From: an uncultured Duncaniella sp.
GTDB lineage: Bacteria; Bacteroidota; Bacteroidia; Bacteroidales; Muribaculaceae
Assembly: GCA_910589485.1 (NCBI GenBank)
Contig: CAJUSW010000003.1
Coordinates: 1-64,000 of the forward strand
Length of the DNA stretch: 64,000 nt
Reading direction: 5' to 3'
The notes under the pieces were generated by a model. The model did no database searches, was not told the origin of the DNA, and saw nothing but the letters and a program-made list of their open reading frames with translations. Below are positions 44,542 through 53,561 of this stretch, one piece after another. The translations under genes were made by a program, and so were the position numbers. Numbering within the stretch: the first letter of the stretch is position 1; every line of letters starts with the position of its first letter.

Positions 44542-45606
44542 ATGATTACATTCGCTTATCCCCACATGTTATATCTCCTGCTGCTCATCCCCTTGGTGGC
44601 AGGATTATTCCTATGGGCCCGCTATAGCAGGAATCGCAAATTGCGTAAATTTGGCAATCCTGCTACCCTTCAGGCACTCATGCCCGATGTTTCCCGCTAC
44701 ATGCCGTGGGTTAAACTCGCCATGTCACTGCTCATCATAGCTGTCCTGGTAATTATGCTTGCACGTCCGCGAGCCACATCAGGCCTTGACGCCGATGCCG
44801 CCGAGACCGAGACCTCACGGGGCATTGAAGTGATGGTGTGTCTTGACGTATCCAACTCCATGCTTGCATCCTCAACCGACGACGAAGGAGGCGTGAGTCG
44901 TCTCCAGCGAGCAAAATTCATCCTTGAGAAGCTCATCAGCAAGATGAACAACGACAAGGTGGGCCTCATAGTATTTGCCGGCGATGCCTATACCCAGCTC
45001 CCTATCACGTCCGACTATATCTCCGCAAAAATGTTCATCAACTCCATCACTACCGACATGGTGCCCACACAAGGTACCGCTATCGGTGCTGCTCTGGAAA
45101 TGGCGATGAACTCATTCACCCCCAACGATGACATGGGCAAGGCTATAATACTGCTCACCGATGCCGAGAACTTCGAGGATAATGCTGTGGAGGCCGCCAA
45201 ACGCGCATCCGGTGCAGGAATTCAGGTCGATGTGATCGGACTGGGAACAGCACGTGGAGCCCGTATTCCATTGGGCAACGGTCACTACATGATCAATCCC
45301 ATGACAGGCGAGGAAGTCGTCACACGTCACGATGAATCCACAGGCACCGAAATAGCCCGTGCTGGCGACGGTATCTACGTCAACGGCGCTACCACTTCAG
45401 CCATAAATGCCGTTGACGCTAAAATGGACGAACTGAAGCAGGCTGAGTTCGAGCGCAAATCATTCTCGCCTCAAAGCGAGCAATTCCCCATCGTAGCATG
45501 GATAGCCCTTATCCTGCTTGTCATTGACGTATTTGTAGTGACACGCAAGATCTCATGGCTGAAAAAGTATCGTTTCTTCACCAAAGAGGAAGGAGGAGAA
45601 AAATGA
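44542..45606 (+). CDS. batB: Aerotolerance protein BatB (vWA domain)
   Basis: A 354-aa paralogue of BatA with the same layout: N-terminal membrane helices (LYLLLLIPLVAGLFLWA; LAMSLLIIAVLVIMLA), vWA domain with MIDAS (CLDVSNSM, GTAIGAA, LTDAENFED) and a C-terminal helix (IVAWIALILLVIDVFVV). BatA and BatB probably form a membrane complex. The stop overlaps the batC start (ATGA at 45603-45606). Confidence 0.93.
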   Translation: MITFAYPHMLYLLLLIPLVAGLFLWARYSRNRKLRKFGNPATLQALMPDVSRYMPWVKLAMSLLIIAVLVIMLARPRATSGLDADAAETETSRGIEVMVCLDVSNSMLASSTDDEGGVSRLQRAKFILEKLISKMNNDKVGLIVFAGDAYTQLPITSDYISAKMFINSITTDMVPTQGTAIGAALEMAMNSFTPNDDMGKAIILLTDAENFEDNAVEAAKRASGAGIQVDVIGLGTARGARIPLGNGHYMINPMTGEEVVTRHDESTGTEIARAGDGIYVNGATTSAINAVDAKMDELKQAEFERKSFSPQSEQFPIVAWIALILLVIDVFVVTRKISWLKKYRFFTKEEGGEK

Positions 45607-46400
45607 AACTGTCACACATCATACTATTAGGTTCAGCAATCATCCTCTCGCCGTTGTCAAGCCGTGCCGAGGATAATTCCACGCGCAATGAACGCAATTT
45701 CATCGTGGAAGGCAATGAACTGTACCGCAATAAGCAATATGCCGATGCCGAGGTAGCCTACCGCAAGGCTCTCGAGATCGACGCGATGAACGAGATCGCG
45801 CAATTCAACCTCGCCGCCGCCTTGTTGCGTCAGGGCACAGCCACAGGTGAAAACGAGAAACAAGCCTCACAAATACTTGGCAAACTTGCTTCCGATGCCG
45901 AAAATATGGCCATTGCCGAAAAGGCTTATTACAATCTTGGAAACATAGCCTTCAACGGCCAGGACTACGCCAAGAGCATCGAACTCTACAAGAATGCCCT
46001 GCGCCGTAACCCCGACAACGACAAAGCCAGGGAAAACCTGCGCCTTGCACAGAAACGTCTGGAGGAACAGCAGAACCAGGATCAGAATCAAGACAAGAAC
46101 CAGGATCAGAAGGACGACAAGAAGCAAGACCAGAATAAGGACCAGAACAAAGACAACAATCAGGATCAAAACAAGGATCAGAACAAAGATCAGGACAAGA
46201 ATCAGGATCAGCAACAACAGCCCCAGGACCAGAAGCAGCAACCTCAGCAGCCCCAGCAACAATCCGGCATAAGCAAGGAGAATGCTGAAAAGATCCTCAA
46301 GGCTATGGAGAATGAAGAGAACGCCACCCGTCAGCGCGTGAACGCCGAACGGCAGAAGAACGGAGCCCCGGCTCGACGTCAGGTCACGAATCCTTGGTAA
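45603..46400 (+). CDS. batC: Aerotolerance protein BatC (TPR, Gln/Asp/Lys-repeat)
   Basis: A 265-aa exported TPR protein: signal peptide MKLSHIILLGSAIILSPLSSRA, three TPRs (NELYRNKQYADAEVAYRKALEI; AEKAYYNLGNIAFNGQDYAKSIELYKNAL) up to about residue 155, then a 65-residue run of short repeats (QDQNKDQNKD type, then QQPQ) to about 220, and a short charged tail. The ATG at 45603 is chosen over an upstream codon because the signal peptide starts there. Confidence 0.9.
   Translation: MKLSHIILLGSAIILSPLSSRAEDNSTRNERNFIVEGNELYRNKQYADAEVAYRKALEIDAMNEIAQFNLAAALLRQGTATGENEKQASQILGKLASDAENMAIAEKAYYNLGNIAFNGQDYAKSIELYKNALRRNPDNDKARENLRLAQKRLEEQQNQDQNQDKNQDQKDDKKQDQNKDQNKDNNQDQNKDQNKDQDKNQDQQQQPQDQKQQPQQPQQQSGISKENAEKILKAMENEENATRQRVNAERQKNGAPARRQVTNPW
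46071..46262 (+). repeat. Degenerate CAGGAT/AAGGAC-type tandem repeats in batC
   Basis: A purine-rich array of 6-nt and 12-nt near-repeats (CAGAAC, CAGGAT, AAGGAC, AAAGAC) encoding Gln-Asp-Gln-Asn-Lys-Asp units, ending in CAGCAACAGCCC-type Gln/Pro units. Repeat copies are imperfect, so length change by slippage is possible but not shown. Confidence 0.8.
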
Positions 46401-46428
46401 TTTAAGGTCTTAATCCAGTATCCAGCTC

Positions 46429-48228
46429 ATGAAACGTTTCCACATACTATTTATATACATAGCCCTTATAGCCATCGTGGCAAATGCAGCCGGCAATGTC
46501 AATTTCACAGTAAAGACACCCGGCCGCATATACGAAGGCGATAAGTTCCCTATCACATTCAGGCTCACCAATGCCGACGGATCCGACCTAAAGGTATCGG
46601 CTATCGACGGATGCACACTCCTGTTCGGACCTTCCACCTCCCAGTCCCAGAGCTACAGCGTGGTCAACGGACGTGCGGAATCATCATCGGCAATTGAGTA
46701 CACCTACTACTATCGTGCTGATAAAGCCGGCCAGTTTACCATACCGGCCGCATCGGTGCTTGCCGACGGGAAAAGGCTCTCCACCAAGCCGGCACAATTC
46801 ACCGTGCATCCCCGTGCCGAACGTGATACCCCAGCATCGCAACGCCCTGTAGCGGTTGATGACGTGGACACCCAGACTGCCGGCCGAAAAGTCAACGCCG
46901 ACGATGTATTTGTCCGTATTATTCTTTCTCGCAATTCGGCTTACGAGCAGGAGGCTATCGGCTGTACCATCAAGCTCTACACCAAGTACTCCATCTCCTC
47001 CTTTATGCCCACACGTCAGCCATCGTTCGACGGATTTCTCATCCAGGAACTCGACGTCCAGCCGGCACTCAACGAGATCGAGACCTATCGTGGACAGGAC
47101 TACATGACAGCCATCCTGAAACGTTGCATAATCTTCCCTCAGAAGAGCGGAAAACTGACCATCAACTCCGGTAATTACGACATATCGGTGGTCCAGTACG
47201 ACAATGTAAACATGGGCATGTTCCAGGTAAGGCAGCCCCGCGAGACCAAGATCAAGGTTAGCTCCAACACCGGATCCATCGACATATTACCGCTCCCCTC
47301 CCCCAAACCCGAGGGGTTCAATGGCGCTGTCGGTCAGTTCACCGTCGACTCTCGCCTTGTGGGTAATTCATTCCGTACCAACGACCCGGCTACCCTTATC
47401 TACACCATATCCGGTACCGGCAACATCAAATATCTGAAAGAGCCTCAGATCGATTTCCCCACCGAGTTTGAGCAATATACTCCGAAAAGTGATATCAAGA
47501 CAAGCGTCTCGGGCAATGAGGTGTCAGGCACAATGACTGTGGAATATACCTTTGTACCCCAGAGCGTCGGTAACTTCACCATCGGTAGCGACAAGTTTGT
47601 ATATTTCGATCCTGCCAAGCGCGATTATGTGACACTCAACACCCCCACCTACCCCATAAAGGTTGCAAAAGGCTTATCCTCTCCTGCACCCACCGAGGAT
47701 CAGAAAGCTATTGAGAATAAGAATTCCGACATCAGGCACATCTATCTTGGCGACAAGCACCCGTCCATGGACCACACCCTTGTCGTCACAACCCTCATGT
47801 ACTGGATGCTCTACTTAGGATTATTCATAATCACCATTGCTATAATCGTCGCCAACCGCGCGCGTGCCCGCCGCAACGCCGATGTCAGCGGAATGCGCAC
47901 GGCCAAGGCAAGCAAAGTAGCGTCACGTCGCCTGAAGACAGCCGGCAAATATCTTTCAGCCGGCGACAACGATAAATTCTATGAGGAGATGTTGCGTGCT
48001 CTATGGGGTTACTTGTCCGATAAATTGACCATCCCCCTCTCTCAGCTCAACCGTCAGAACATTGTGGAACGACTTTCCGAAAAGGGATATTCCGCTGAAG
48101 CGACCTCTTCGATCGTGAATGTTCTCGACGAATGTGAGATGGCCCGCTACACCCCCGACAGCTCTTCACGCATGGACAGCGTCTACGACGAAGGCGTAAA
48201 AGCAATCAACAATCTTGAGAAACGATGA
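46429..48228 (+). CDS. batD: Aerotolerance protein BatD
   Basis: A 599-aa exported membrane protein: signal peptide (FHILFIYIALIAIVANAAG), Ig-like beta domains (residues 20-430; NVNFTVKTPGRIYEGDKFPITFRL, NSFRTNDPATLIYTISGTGN), a membrane helix (MYWMLYLGLFIITIAIIVAN, about 450-470) and a cytoplasmic helical tail. The protein type is known from Bat operons; molecular role open. Overlaps batE by 4 nt. Confidence 0.92.
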   Translation: MKRFHILFIYIALIAIVANAAGNVNFTVKTPGRIYEGDKFPITFRLTNADGSDLKVSAIDGCTLLFGPSTSQSQSYSVVNGRAESSSAIEYTYYYRADKAGQFTIPAASVLADGKRLSTKPAQFTVHPRAERDTPASQRPVAVDDVDTQTAGRKVNADDVFVRIILSRNSAYEQEAIGCTIKLYTKYSISSFMPTRQPSFDGFLIQELDVQPALNEIETYRGQDYMTAILKRCIIFPQKSGKLTINSGNYDISVVQYDNVNMGMFQVRQPRETKIKVSSNTGSIDILPLPSPKPEGFNGAVGQFTVDSRLVGNSFRTNDPATLIYTISGTGNIKYLKEPQIDFPTEFEQYTPKSDIKTSVSGNEVSGTMTVEYTFVPQSVGNFTIGSDKFVYFDPAKRDYVTLNTPTYPIKVAKGLSSPAPTEDQKAIENKNSDIRHIYLGDKHPSMDHTLVVTTLMYWMLYLGLFIITIAIIVANRARARRNADVSGMRTAKASKVASRRLKTAGKYLSAGDNDKFYEEMLRALWGYLSDKLTIPLSQLNRQNIVERLSEKGYSAEATSSIVNVLDECEMARYTPDSSSRMDSVYDEGVKAINNLEKR

Positions 48229-49007
48229 AAAATATACTGTTCGCCATATTACTGCTCATTGGAGCTACATCGCTCCGCGCTGCTGAATCACCGCTTATCT
48301 CTCAAGCCGATTCAGCCTATAATGCCGATGATTTCCGTCAAGCGGCCGACATATACCTGAATGTGATACAGCAGCAAGGCCCGTCGGCTAAGCTGTATTA
48401 CAATCTCGGCAACACTTATTATCGTCTCGGTGAGATGGGAAATGCCATCCTATCTTACGAGAGAGCCTTGCGTCTCGATCCGTCCGACGATGATGTGCGC
48501 AACAACCTTGCATTCGTCAATGCCCGCATCACCGACCGTCCCGGCGAGCGCGGCACATTCCTCGGCAATGCCCTGGATGCCGTCTCAGCCTACATGCACT
48601 CCAACACTTGGGCTTGGGTTGCATTCTCGCTGTTTGTCATCACGCTCGTGGCACTCATGGCCTACCTGTTCTCAAATATAATCAAAGTGAGAAAATTGGG
48701 ATTCTTCGGTGGCATACTCACATTTATGGCATGTTGCGTGAGTCTGTACTTCTCATTCCGTTCGGCAGCCATAGCCATGTCCGATGATGCCGCCATCATC
48801 ACCGTGCCCTCTACAATCCTCAGCACCACTCCCCGCGTCCCCCAGGACCGCTCACAGGAAGCCATGCTGCTCCACGAAGGCACAAAAGTCAAAATTCTCG
48901 ACTCCGTGAAATCCACCACCGATTCCATCCATTCGCTGTGGTATGACGTCGAAGTCGACAATAGCCACCGTGCTTGGATCAATGCCTCTGCAGTCGAGAA
49001 GATTTGA
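48225..49007 (+). CDS. batE: Aerotolerance protein BatE (TPR and SH3-like)
   Basis: A 260-aa protein: signal peptide (ILFAILLLIGATSLRA), two TPRs (LYYNLGNTYYRLGEMGNAILSYERALRLDP), two membrane helices (WAWVAFSLFVITLVALMAYLF; GGILTFMACCVSLYF) and a C-terminal bacterial SH3-like domain (MLLHEGTKVKILDS...SHRAWINASAVEKI). Last gene of the operon, ending 20 nt before a terminator. Confidence 0.92.
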   Translation: MKNILFAILLLIGATSLRAAESPLISQADSAYNADDFRQAADIYLNVIQQQGPSAKLYYNLGNTYYRLGEMGNAILSYERALRLDPSDDDVRNNLAFVNARITDRPGERGTFLGNALDAVSAYMHSNTWAWVAFSLFVITLVALMAYLFSNIIKVRKLGFFGGILTFMACCVSLYFSFRSAAIAMSDDAAIITVPSTILSTTPRVPQDRSQEAMLLHEGTKVKILDSVKSTTDSIHSLWYDVEVDNSHRAWINASAVEKI

Positions 49008-49026
49008 ATCACAGGCCGTTAATTTA

Positions 49027-49048
49027 AAAGATGTTTTATAACATCTTT
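49027..49048 (+). terminator. Terminator of the Bat operon
   Basis: AAAGATGTT (49027-49035) pairs with AACATCTTT (49040-49048) over 9 bp with a TTAT loop, followed by ATTTC. Low in GC but compact and well placed, 19 nt after the batE stop. Confidence 0.7.
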
Positions 49049-49064
49049 ATTTCAAAGTAAAATA

Positions 49065-49096
49065 TTTGGTTTTATCGTTATATAATCATAACTTAG
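49065..49096 (+). promoter_or_regulatory. Promoter of the small HTH gene
   Basis: TTTG (49065-49068), a 20-nt spacer and TAACTTAG (49089-49096), with one mismatch to TAnnTTTG. It lies right after the Bat terminator and gives a leader of about 78 nt. Confidence 0.7.
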
Positions 49097-49177
49097 TGAC
49101 GCGTAACAGAAACAACGCACTAAACTAAACTTTTACAAACCCCCAATACTCTAACCACAAAACCCCGAAACTAAATC

Positions 49178-49438
49178 ATGACAAAAACTATCACCTTCAA
49201 CGACCTGCGCCGCATCAAGGACAGTTTGCCCGACGGCTCGATACGTCAGATAGCTGACCGTCTCAACGTTACTCCCCAGACCGTGCGCAACTATTTCGGC
49301 GGTACCAACTACGAATTTGGTAAAAACTGTGGCGTGCATATCGAGCCAGGACCCGATGGCGGCATCGTGGTGCTTGACGACACCACTATTTATGACATGG
49401 CTGTGGATATTATCCAGAGCCTAAACAAGGAGGCGTAA
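49178..49438 (+). CDS. Small helix-turn-helix protein
   Basis: An 86-aa protein with a clear HTH at about residues 21-41 (SIRQIADRLNVTPQTVRNYFGG) followed by a short beta-rich tail (GVHIEPGPDGGIVVLDDTTIYDMA). No named family recalled. It is a single-gene unit with its own promoter and a terminator-like hairpin, and has a biased, expression-optimised codon use, suggesting an abundant DNA-binding protein. Target unknown. Confidence 0.8.
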   Translation: MTKTITFNDLRRIKDSLPDGSIRQIADRLNVTPQTVRNYFGGTNYEFGKNCGVHIEPGPDGGIVVLDDTTIYDMAVDIIQSLNKEA

Positions 49439-49485
49439 TCTGTACTGCTACAGACCCACGTCTCGTTTTGTTTTTCACCACACAG

Positions 49486-49526
49486 GGGGAGCAAAAGTGG
49501 CATATCAGCCAACTTTTTGCTCTCCT
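49486..49526 (+). terminator. Terminator of the small HTH gene
   Basis: GGGGAGCAAAAGTGGC (from 49486) pairs with GCCAACTTTTTGCTCTCC (to 49525) with three single-base bulges and a 6-nt loop, followed by TTGCCGTTTTT. It lies 48 nt after the stop. Confidence 0.6.
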
Positions 49527-49573
49527 TGCCGTTTTTATTATTGTAGTGGCTTATGAACTGTTTAAATCATAAA

Positions 49574-49588
49574 CGGTTTCTTAAACCG
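49574..49588. promoter_or_regulatory. Short palindrome before the universal stress gene
   Basis: CGGTTT (49574-49579) and AAACCG (49583-49588) with a 3-nt centre, 27 nt before the stress protein start and near an A/T-rich TTTTAATTTT. It could be an operator; no factor is known. Confidence 0.3.
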
Positions 49589-49614
49589 GCTTTTAATTTT
49601 CGCAATTCCTGAAT

Positions 49615-50760
49615 ATGTTATCTGACCGCCTCATCACTGTAGCAATACACACCTACGACCGCGCCCATCGCCTGAAAGCAATTCTCGAGGGAGAAGGGAT
49701 CATGGTCTCCCTACAGAATGTCAATCTGACCAATCCCTCCATCTCGGCAGGAGTGCGTGTACGCATCAAGGAATGTGATCTTCCACAGGCCCTGAGAGTC
49801 ATTGAAAACATCGAGATTCTCGCTCCTTCAGCCACATGCAGTCCTCACGAACATGCCCAGGGATCCATATTGGTCCCGGTTGATTTCTCGGAAAATTCCC
49901 TTAAGGCTACTATCGTGGCGTTCAGGCTTGCATCATCGCTCGGAGCCGGCATACACATGTTGCACACCTATATCGACCCCACATTCTCGGGGCAATCGGT
50001 CATGCAGCTCTCCGACTCCCTCACTTTCGACCAGACCATTGACCCGATCGACGATGCGGAAATCGACAAGAGCCTCGCATCCATTGCCCAGGAATCGATG
50101 AAAAAATTTGAGGAGCAGATACGCGACAAGATCAAGGCCGGAGTAATACCCGGCGTGAAATTCTCATCCGAGATAGCCGAGGGACTGCCCGAAGAGATTA
50201 TTGATGATTATGTATCCTCCCACAAGAACATTCTTACTGTAATGGGCACCCAGGGGGCCAACAGCAACAACCGGGAAATACTCGGAAGCGTCACAGCAGA
50301 AGTGCTCGACAGTTGCCGCACCATGGTGCTTACAGTTCCGTCCAACACCCCATGGGCATCCAAGGGAATGCCGGCTCATGCCGTATATTTCACCACGGCG
50401 TCCCAAGAGGATATCATCGCGCTCGATACGTTATACCGTCTGTTCCCCGACGTCGCGCTTAAAATAACACTCGTCGCGCTCCCCGCAAGCCGATTCTCCA
50501 AACCGCGTCCCGACTCATTGGAGCCTCTCCTTAAATATTGCCGTTCCAACTATCCGGCGTTCTCATTCAAGGCCTCTCCGCTCTCCCTCTCCAATCCCGT
50601 GGAGGAATTCAGCGAGCTCACCTCGGCATCGCCCGTAGATATGATAGTCATCCCCAGCAGGAGAAAAAACATTTTCTCACGCCTCTTCAATCCATCCCTG
50701 GCCCACCGGCTGCTGTTCCACTCCGACATCCCGTTAATGTCAATCCCGGTAAAAGGATAG
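49615..50760 (+). CDS. Universal stress protein with N-terminal DUF2007-like domain
   Basis: A 381-aa protein. Residues 1-70 resemble the DUF2007 signal-transducing domain (VAIHTYDRAHRLKAILEGEGIMVSLQN), residues 80-245 form one UspA domain (GSILVPVDFSENSLKATIVAFRLASSLGAGIHMLHTY; ILTVMGTQGANSNNREILGSVTAEVLDSC), and residues 255-381 a second, degenerate UspA-like half (DMIVIPSRRKNIFSRLFNPSLAHRLLFHSDIPLMSIP). UspA proteins bind nucleotides under stress; the ATP motif GxxG-9x-G is only partly kept. Single gene between two hairpins. Confidence 0.8.
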   Translation: MLSDRLITVAIHTYDRAHRLKAILEGEGIMVSLQNVNLTNPSISAGVRVRIKECDLPQALRVIENIEILAPSATCSPHEHAQGSILVPVDFSENSLKATIVAFRLASSLGAGIHMLHTYIDPTFSGQSVMQLSDSLTFDQTIDPIDDAEIDKSLASIAQESMKKFEEQIRDKIKAGVIPGVKFSSEIAEGLPEEIIDDYVSSHKNILTVMGTQGANSNNREILGSVTAEVLDSCRTMVLTVPSNTPWASKGMPAHAVYFTTASQEDIIALDTLYRLFPDVALKITLVALPASRFSKPRPDSLEPLLKYCRSNYPAFSFKASPLSLSNPVEEFSELTSASPVDMIVIPSRRKNIFSRLFNPSLAHRLLFHSDIPLMSIPVKG

Positions 50761-50798
50761 GTCAAAACATCGGGGTGAGGATCTCATTGCATATTAAT

Positions 50799-50830
50799 CT
50801 TGATACTTCACCCATTTTTTCGTACCTTTG
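50799..50830 (+). promoter_or_regulatory. Promoter of purM
   Basis: CTTG (50799-50802), 20-nt spacer, TACCTTTG (50823-50830) matching TAnnTTTG. The leader is about 68 nt and contains a small AGTT/AACT hairpin only; no purine riboswitch was recognised. Confidence 0.7.
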
Positions 50831-50902
50831 CGCGGTAGTTTCAACTAACCGATTCTCACAAGAATTATTTTACCCACAACTGACATTAATCATCACAATC
50901 CC

Positions 50903-52069
50903 ATGAGTGACCGTCGTTATAATCTACGTGGAGTATCAGCCTCCAAGGAGGATGTGCACAACGCTATCAAAAATGTCGACAAAGGCATTTTCCCACAGGC
51001 TTTCTGTAAAATCATTCCCGACATTCTCGGTGGAGATCCTGAATGGTGCAATATAATGCATGCTGACGGTGCCGGCACAAAATCTTCCCTGGCCTATGCC
51101 TATTGGAAGGAGACTGGCGACCTGAGTGTATGGCGCGGTATCGCGCAGGATGCTCTTGTCATGAATATCGACGACCTCCTCTGTGTAGGTGCAACCGATA
51201 ATATACTTGTATCATCAACCATAGGCCGCAACAAGAACCTCATTCCCGGCGAAGTGATCTCAGCAATCATCAACGGCACCGAGGAGCTCCTTGCACGCCT
51301 CCGCGAAATGGGGGTAGGCATCTACTCAACCGGTGGCGAGACTGCCGATGTCGGTGACCTCGTGCGCACCATTATCGTCGACTCTACCGTGACATGCCGC
51401 ATGCGCCGTGCCGATGTGATCAATAATGCCAACATCAAGGCCGGCGACGTCATTGTGGGTCTTGCTTCATTCGGACAGGCCACCTACGAGGACTGTTACA
51501 ACGGAGGCATGGGCAGCAACGGCCTCACCTCAGCCCGCCACGATGTATTCGAGAAATACCTTGCGGCCAAATATCCCGAGACTTTTGACGCTGCCGTCCC
51601 CGAGGATCTTGTCTACTCCGGCTCCAAGCACCTCACCGATCCGGTGGAAGGTTCCCCCATTGACGCCGGTCGTCTCGTACTCTCCCCCACCCGCACCTAC
51701 GCCCCTGTCATAAAGAAACTTCTTGCCGAGATGCGTCCTGCCATCGACGGAATGGTTCACTGCACCGGCGGTGCCCAGACCAAGGTAATGCACTTTGTCA
51801 ACAACAAGCATGTTATAAAGGACAACCTTTTCCCCATTCCTCCCCTCTTTGACCTCATTCAGAAGGAAAGTGGCACACCCTGGAGCGAGATGTACAAGGT
51901 GTTCAACATGGGCCACCGCATGGAGATATACGTATCGCCCGAGCACGCTGCCCAGGTTATGGACATCGCCACATCATTTGGCATTGAGTCCCGCATCGTA
52001 GGACGCGTGGAGGAAGCTCCATCCAACCGCCTCACCATCATCAACGAGGCCGGGACATTTGAATATTAA
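50903..52069 (+). CDS. purM: Phosphoribosylformylglycinamidine cyclo-ligase
   Basis: AIR synthase of purine biosynthesis, ATP-dependent ring closure of FGAM. The 388-aa protein has the N-terminal PurM fold (HADGAGTKSSLAYAYW; AQDALVMNIDDLLCVGATD; GGETADVGDL) and the C-terminal fold with VHCTGGAQTKV and PPLFDLIQ. Slightly longer than the 345-aa enterobacterial enzyme. mltF follows 27 nt later. Confidence 0.93.
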   Translation: MSDRRYNLRGVSASKEDVHNAIKNVDKGIFPQAFCKIIPDILGGDPEWCNIMHADGAGTKSSLAYAYWKETGDLSVWRGIAQDALVMNIDDLLCVGATDNILVSSTIGRNKNLIPGEVISAIINGTEELLARLREMGVGIYSTGGETADVGDLVRTIIVDSTVTCRMRRADVINNANIKAGDVIVGLASFGQATYEDCYNGGMGSNGLTSARHDVFEKYLAAKYPETFDAAVPEDLVYSGSKHLTDPVEGSPIDAGRLVLSPTRTYAPVIKKLLAEMRPAIDGMVHCTGGAQTKVMHFVNNKHVIKDNLFPIPPLFDLIQKESGTPWSEMYKVFNMGHRMEIYVSPEHAAQVMDIATSFGIESRIVGRVEEAPSNRLTIINEAGTFEY

Positions 52070-52096
52070 AGTGTCTAACCCCCTCTCTCTTCACTA

Positions 52097-53485
52097 ATGA
52101 AACGTTCCCTTACTCTACTCCCTGCTCTGCTGTTGGTACTGGCGATGCTTTCGGGCACTATGTCATGCCGCCACAGCGCGTCCTCAGCAACCCGTGGCGA
52201 TAGCGAGGTCCATAAAGTTCCCGACACCTTACGGGTAGTCACGCTCTATAGCCCCGCGTCCTACTTCATATACCGTGGTCAGGAAATGGGCTACGATTAT
52301 GAACTCCTCACGGCTCTTGCAGTTGACCGGGGCCTCACGCTTAAAGTCAACATAGCCCCGTCACTTTCGCGGGCCATCGAGATGCTTGACTCGGGCATCG
52401 TCGACCTGATAGCTTATGAGGTACCCGTCACGGCCGAATACAAGGAAAAGGTCGTGGCTTGTGGGCCCGAGAATATCACCACTCAGGTGCTTGTCCAGCC
52501 CCGCCGTGGCGAGGAGGAGCTCATCACCGATGTGACCGATCTCGTGGGAAAGGACGTGTACGTGGAAGCCGGTTCCAAATACGAGGCCCGTATGGAGAAC
52601 CTCAATCAGGAACTTGGCGGTGGCATACGTATTCATCCCGTCGACCGCGACACCATGATCACCGAGGACCTCATAGCTATGGTGAGCGAAGGCAAGATTC
52701 CGTTGACAGTGGTCGACAGTGATATCGCGCATATCAACAAGACCTACTACAACGATCTCGACATCACCATGCCCCTCAGTTTCGAGCAACGCTCGGGATG
52801 GGCAGTCGCCCCCGATAAGAAATGGTTGGGCGACAGCATCAATGCCTGGCTCAACACCGATGTCAACCGTGGCGAACAGGCCCGATTGCTCAAACGGTAT
52901 TTCGAGCTGAGCAAAAACGAGCCGGGCAATGGTTTCGTATCTACAGCAGGCAGAGTATCTCCGTTTGACAACCTGTTCCAGCAATACGCTGAAAAATACG
53001 GCTGGGACTGGAAACTTCTTGCTTCTCAAGCTTATGTGGAAAGCAAATTCGACTCCACAGCCGTTTCATGGGCCGGGGCACGAGGCTTGATGCAGATTAT
53101 GCCACGCACAGCCAAAGGCTACGGCCAGACAGCTAAAAGTGTGATGAAAAACGACATCGCCGTGGAGACCTCTCTTAAGCTTCTGCGCGATCTCGACAAG
53201 CAGCTCAAAAGCAAAGTGCCCGATGAGCAGGAGCGCAAGAAATTTGTCATCGCATCCTATAACTCCGGACTTGCCCACGTGCTCGATGCTATCGCTCTGG
53301 CCAATAAATACGGCCTCAATCCCCAGAAATGGGACGACAACGTGGCCAAGGCGATCCTGTGGAAGTCCAATCCACGCTACTACAAGGATCCGGTGGTCAA
53401 ATACGGATACTCCCGTGGACGAGAGACATTCGATTATGTCAACCGCGTGTATTCCTACTACGCTAAATCCAAGATTCACGGGTAG
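52097..53485 (+). CDS. mltF: Membrane-bound lytic transglycosylase MltF-like
   Basis: A 462-aa lipoprotein (signal LLPALLLVLAMLSGT, then MSC). Residues about 45-275 form a periplasmic solute-binding fold (SBP family 3; LTALAVDRGLTLKVNIAPSLSRAIEMLDSG), which in MltF controls activity, and residues about 300-440 the SLT catalytic domain (SQAYVESKFDSTAVSWAGARGLMQIMPRTAKGYG; ASYNSG). It cleaves peptidoglycan glycan strands. Confidence 0.92.
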   Translation: MKRSLTLLPALLLVLAMLSGTMSCRHSASSATRGDSEVHKVPDTLRVVTLYSPASYFIYRGQEMGYDYELLTALAVDRGLTLKVNIAPSLSRAIEMLDSGIVDLIAYEVPVTAEYKEKVVACGPENITTQVLVQPRRGEEELITDVTDLVGKDVYVEAGSKYEARMENLNQELGGGIRIHPVDRDTMITEDLIAMVSEGKIPLTVVDSDIAHINKTYYNDLDITMPLSFEQRSGWAVAPDKKWLGDSINAWLNTDVNRGEQARLLKRYFELSKNEPGNGFVSTAGRVSPFDNLFQQYAEKYGWDWKLLASQAYVESKFDSTAVSWAGARGLMQIMPRTAKGYGQTAKSVMKNDIAVETSLKLLRDLDKQLKSKVPDEQERKKFVIASYNSGLAHVLDAIALANKYGLNPQKWDDNVAKAILWKSNPRYYKDPVVKYGYSRGRETFDYVNRVYSYYAKSKIHG

Positions 53486-53561
53486 TCTCACTTAAAGCAG
53501 TATATACTATTACAGAATCATTCATTCACTATCATATCTAACCGATAAAGATACATTTCTA

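Noticed and set aside
50831..50902. Purine riboswitch before purM
   Set aside because: The leader has only a 4-bp hairpin and no purine aptamer pattern.
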